DNA from: Nemopilema nomurai
Lineage: Eukaryota; Cnidaria; Scyphozoa; Rhizostomeae; Rhizostomatidae
Length of the DNA: 64,000 nucleotides
Direction: 5' to 3'
Assembly (NCBI GenBank): GCA_003864495.1
Contig: PEDN01001352.1
Span: 930,001-994,000 of the forward strand
Shown here: positions 62,613 to 64,000 of the stretch, in pieces
Numbering within the stretch: position 1 is the first letter of the stretch
Layout of the letters: each line of letters starts with the position of its first letter
Notes under the pieces: model-generated
Databases searched by the model: none
The model's input: only the letters and a program-made list of their open reading frames with translations
Told to the model about the DNA's origin: nothing
Position numbers and translations under genes: made by a program

Positions 62613-63177
62613 GTGAGCAGAGTTGGTCTATCGAAACCATCCTTTAATCGAAAAGCTAACTTTATTAATGACGTCAGATTTCTTCTTTGGTTTACATCTG
62701 ATACCGTTAGTGACGTATACGCCCGAATAATGTCAACCATTCTAGGCAATGTTATTTCGCGCGCGGCTAATGAAAAGTCATCAACACCATTCGAAATCGA
62801 GCAGTCCTTTGTCAAGATTACGTATGACAAAATCTGTGACAAATCAGACGTGCGATTAAAGATACTAAAACATTACATTGGAGGCAAGAAGTGTTCAGTC
62901 AGCTGGTAACTGCGCGAAACTTGGAGCAGCGCAAATATTTAAATCAAGATATACCAAAGTGGGATGAGCTTAGTTTAGAGGAGAGGCGTAAATTGCATCA
63001 ATAAAGGCAAATCGTGGATAAGTGGCATCCTCATCACTGCTACAAATTTCAATTAGTTAGGATAATAACCAGGGCTAGCCTTCCTTCACATCGAGAAAGG
63101 TGCACGAGCGAAAACACAAGTACCACAACATGTGCTGGAAGTTTGTGGAAATTACGGTCTCTTAGTTCCCTGTGGAC
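62613..63177 (+). pseudogene. Broken coding remnant, unidentified
   Basis: The first frame (62613-62884) ends in SFVKITYDKICDKSDVRLKI and LKHYIGG. The apparent continuation is in another frame from 62888: EVFSQLVTARNLEQRKYLNQ, DIPKWDELSLEERRKL, a TAA at 63002, then RQIVDKWHPHHCYKF. Charged, protein-like composition persists across the shift and the stop, suggesting one damaged reading frame. No family is recognised. It may be a transposon- or host-derived relic. Confidence 0.3.
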
Positions 63178-63771
63178 CATGGTGCACAGACAATGTTCGG
63201 ATCCTTAAATGCCAGGTCTCTTTCTTGAGCATTTGGGGATTTTGGTCTCTTCCATCACATTCTATTCAATAACTACACGATCCACTCCAAGATTTTTTTA
63301 TTTACCAGAACAATGCTTTGAATGGACGCAGTTTTGAAAACCGAGCATAATTCGGTAATATGGTATAATTCCAAATGTGATTCCGACTGTCCGGAAAATA
63401 AACAGTAGGCGGGAAAAATCTTATGGCGGCTTCCGGTTCTGCGTATGCGAAAGGTCATTGTGCACCTATTGATTTTATATGAAAAATCATTTCTAATTTA
63501 AGTTGTCAAATTAAATGTCATAAATTTTTTAAAAGCAAGTTAGATATGACGACTCTCTTTATGGCACTTGGTTGAAGTATAATTTGTGTCCTTTGAGCAT
63601 GAATCGAGCACAGCGAAAATTCACAGTCCAGCTTTGGGCACCGTTTTGCTTGATCAAGTGTCAATGGAAAGTTTCACAATTGACTAGACAGAAATTAGGT
63701 TTAAATTCCATGGCCAACTAATAACTATTGCTGGAATACACTGCAAGTGTTTGTTGACGGACTTACCCATG

Positions 63772-63864
63772 GCTCCTAGGATCCGGCCCTCATGAAGCAA
63801 ATAAAGATACTGATAAATCGCCTGACTGACGGATTGTGCAGAAATGCTTCTACAGCTATGTAGA
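63772..63864 (-). other. Possible exon, unidentified
   Basis: The minus strand has a pyrimidine-rich acceptor (TTCTGTTTCTACATAG) before 63864 and a strong donor (GGGTAAGT) after 63772. Between them one frame reads SISAQSVSQAIYQYLYLLHE and then GRILGAMG without stops. The 93-base length fits the other exons here. The rest of the gene would extend to either side, and the family is not recognised. Confidence 0.3.
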
Positions 63865-64000
63865 AACAGAATTAACGTGGCTATTTCTACATGAGAAGGC
63901 GTCAAAATAACATAAGGAACCCGTCTACTTCGATAATGGCAAAAGAAGATTGTAATAAGAGCCTGTAAGCAATTTCATATTAGGGGCCGCTGGTACGCAA

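Noticed and set aside
1..64000. CRISPR array, bacterial operon, prophage or integron
   Set aside because: No spaced direct repeats, Shine-Dalgarno-linked genes or phage genes. Every confident gene is an animal gene, most of them split by spliceosomal introns.

Overview
The window reads as nuclear DNA from an invertebrate animal, most likely a cnidarian. It is AT-rich, genes are split into short exons by long introns with GT/AG borders, a Shaw/Kv3-type potassium channel and animal ciliary genes are present, and degenerate DNA transposons are scattered between them. The species call is inference. No bacterial, plasmid or viral organisation is visible. Most long open frames on either strand are chance frames or shadows. 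Multi-exon genes were rebuilt by hand from protein similarity plus splice-site phase.

Layout. 1-2.8 kb (minus): exons of a filamin-fold/PC-esterase (NXPE-like) gene running off the left edge. 6.0-10.4 kb (minus): a three-exon Kv3/Shaw-like channel with a one-base frameshift in exon 1. 15.8-22.0 kb (minus): a complete nine-exon HYLS1 centriole gene. 22.35-23.03 kb: a deleted Tc1-like element. 25.3-36.6 kb (minus): a complete fourteen-exon MOK (RAGE) kinase, with a 23-bp minisatellite, a hairpin MITE and a triplicated 179-bp repeat in its introns and a candidate RFX X-box upstream. 39.4-39.7 kb: a TTAA-flanked MITE. 40.7-43.9 kb: a decayed two-gene PIF/Harbinger transposon with very long terminal inverted repeats. 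53.8-55.0 kb (plus): an apparently intronless INSM-type SNAG zinc-finger gene. The rest (2.8-6.0, 10.4-15.8, 44-53.7, 55.1-62.6 kb) is mostly featureless apart from weak candidates.

Functional connections. HYLS1 (centriole, ciliogenesis) and MOK (cilium-associated CMGC kinase) are adjacent and in the same orientation, with only a transposon remnant between them. This could be a small ciliary neighbourhood or chance. INSM-type factors and Kv3 channels both act in neurons, but their shared position here implies no linkage. Single-base deletions in short base runs break two otherwise readable frames, which may be biological decay or residual assembly error.
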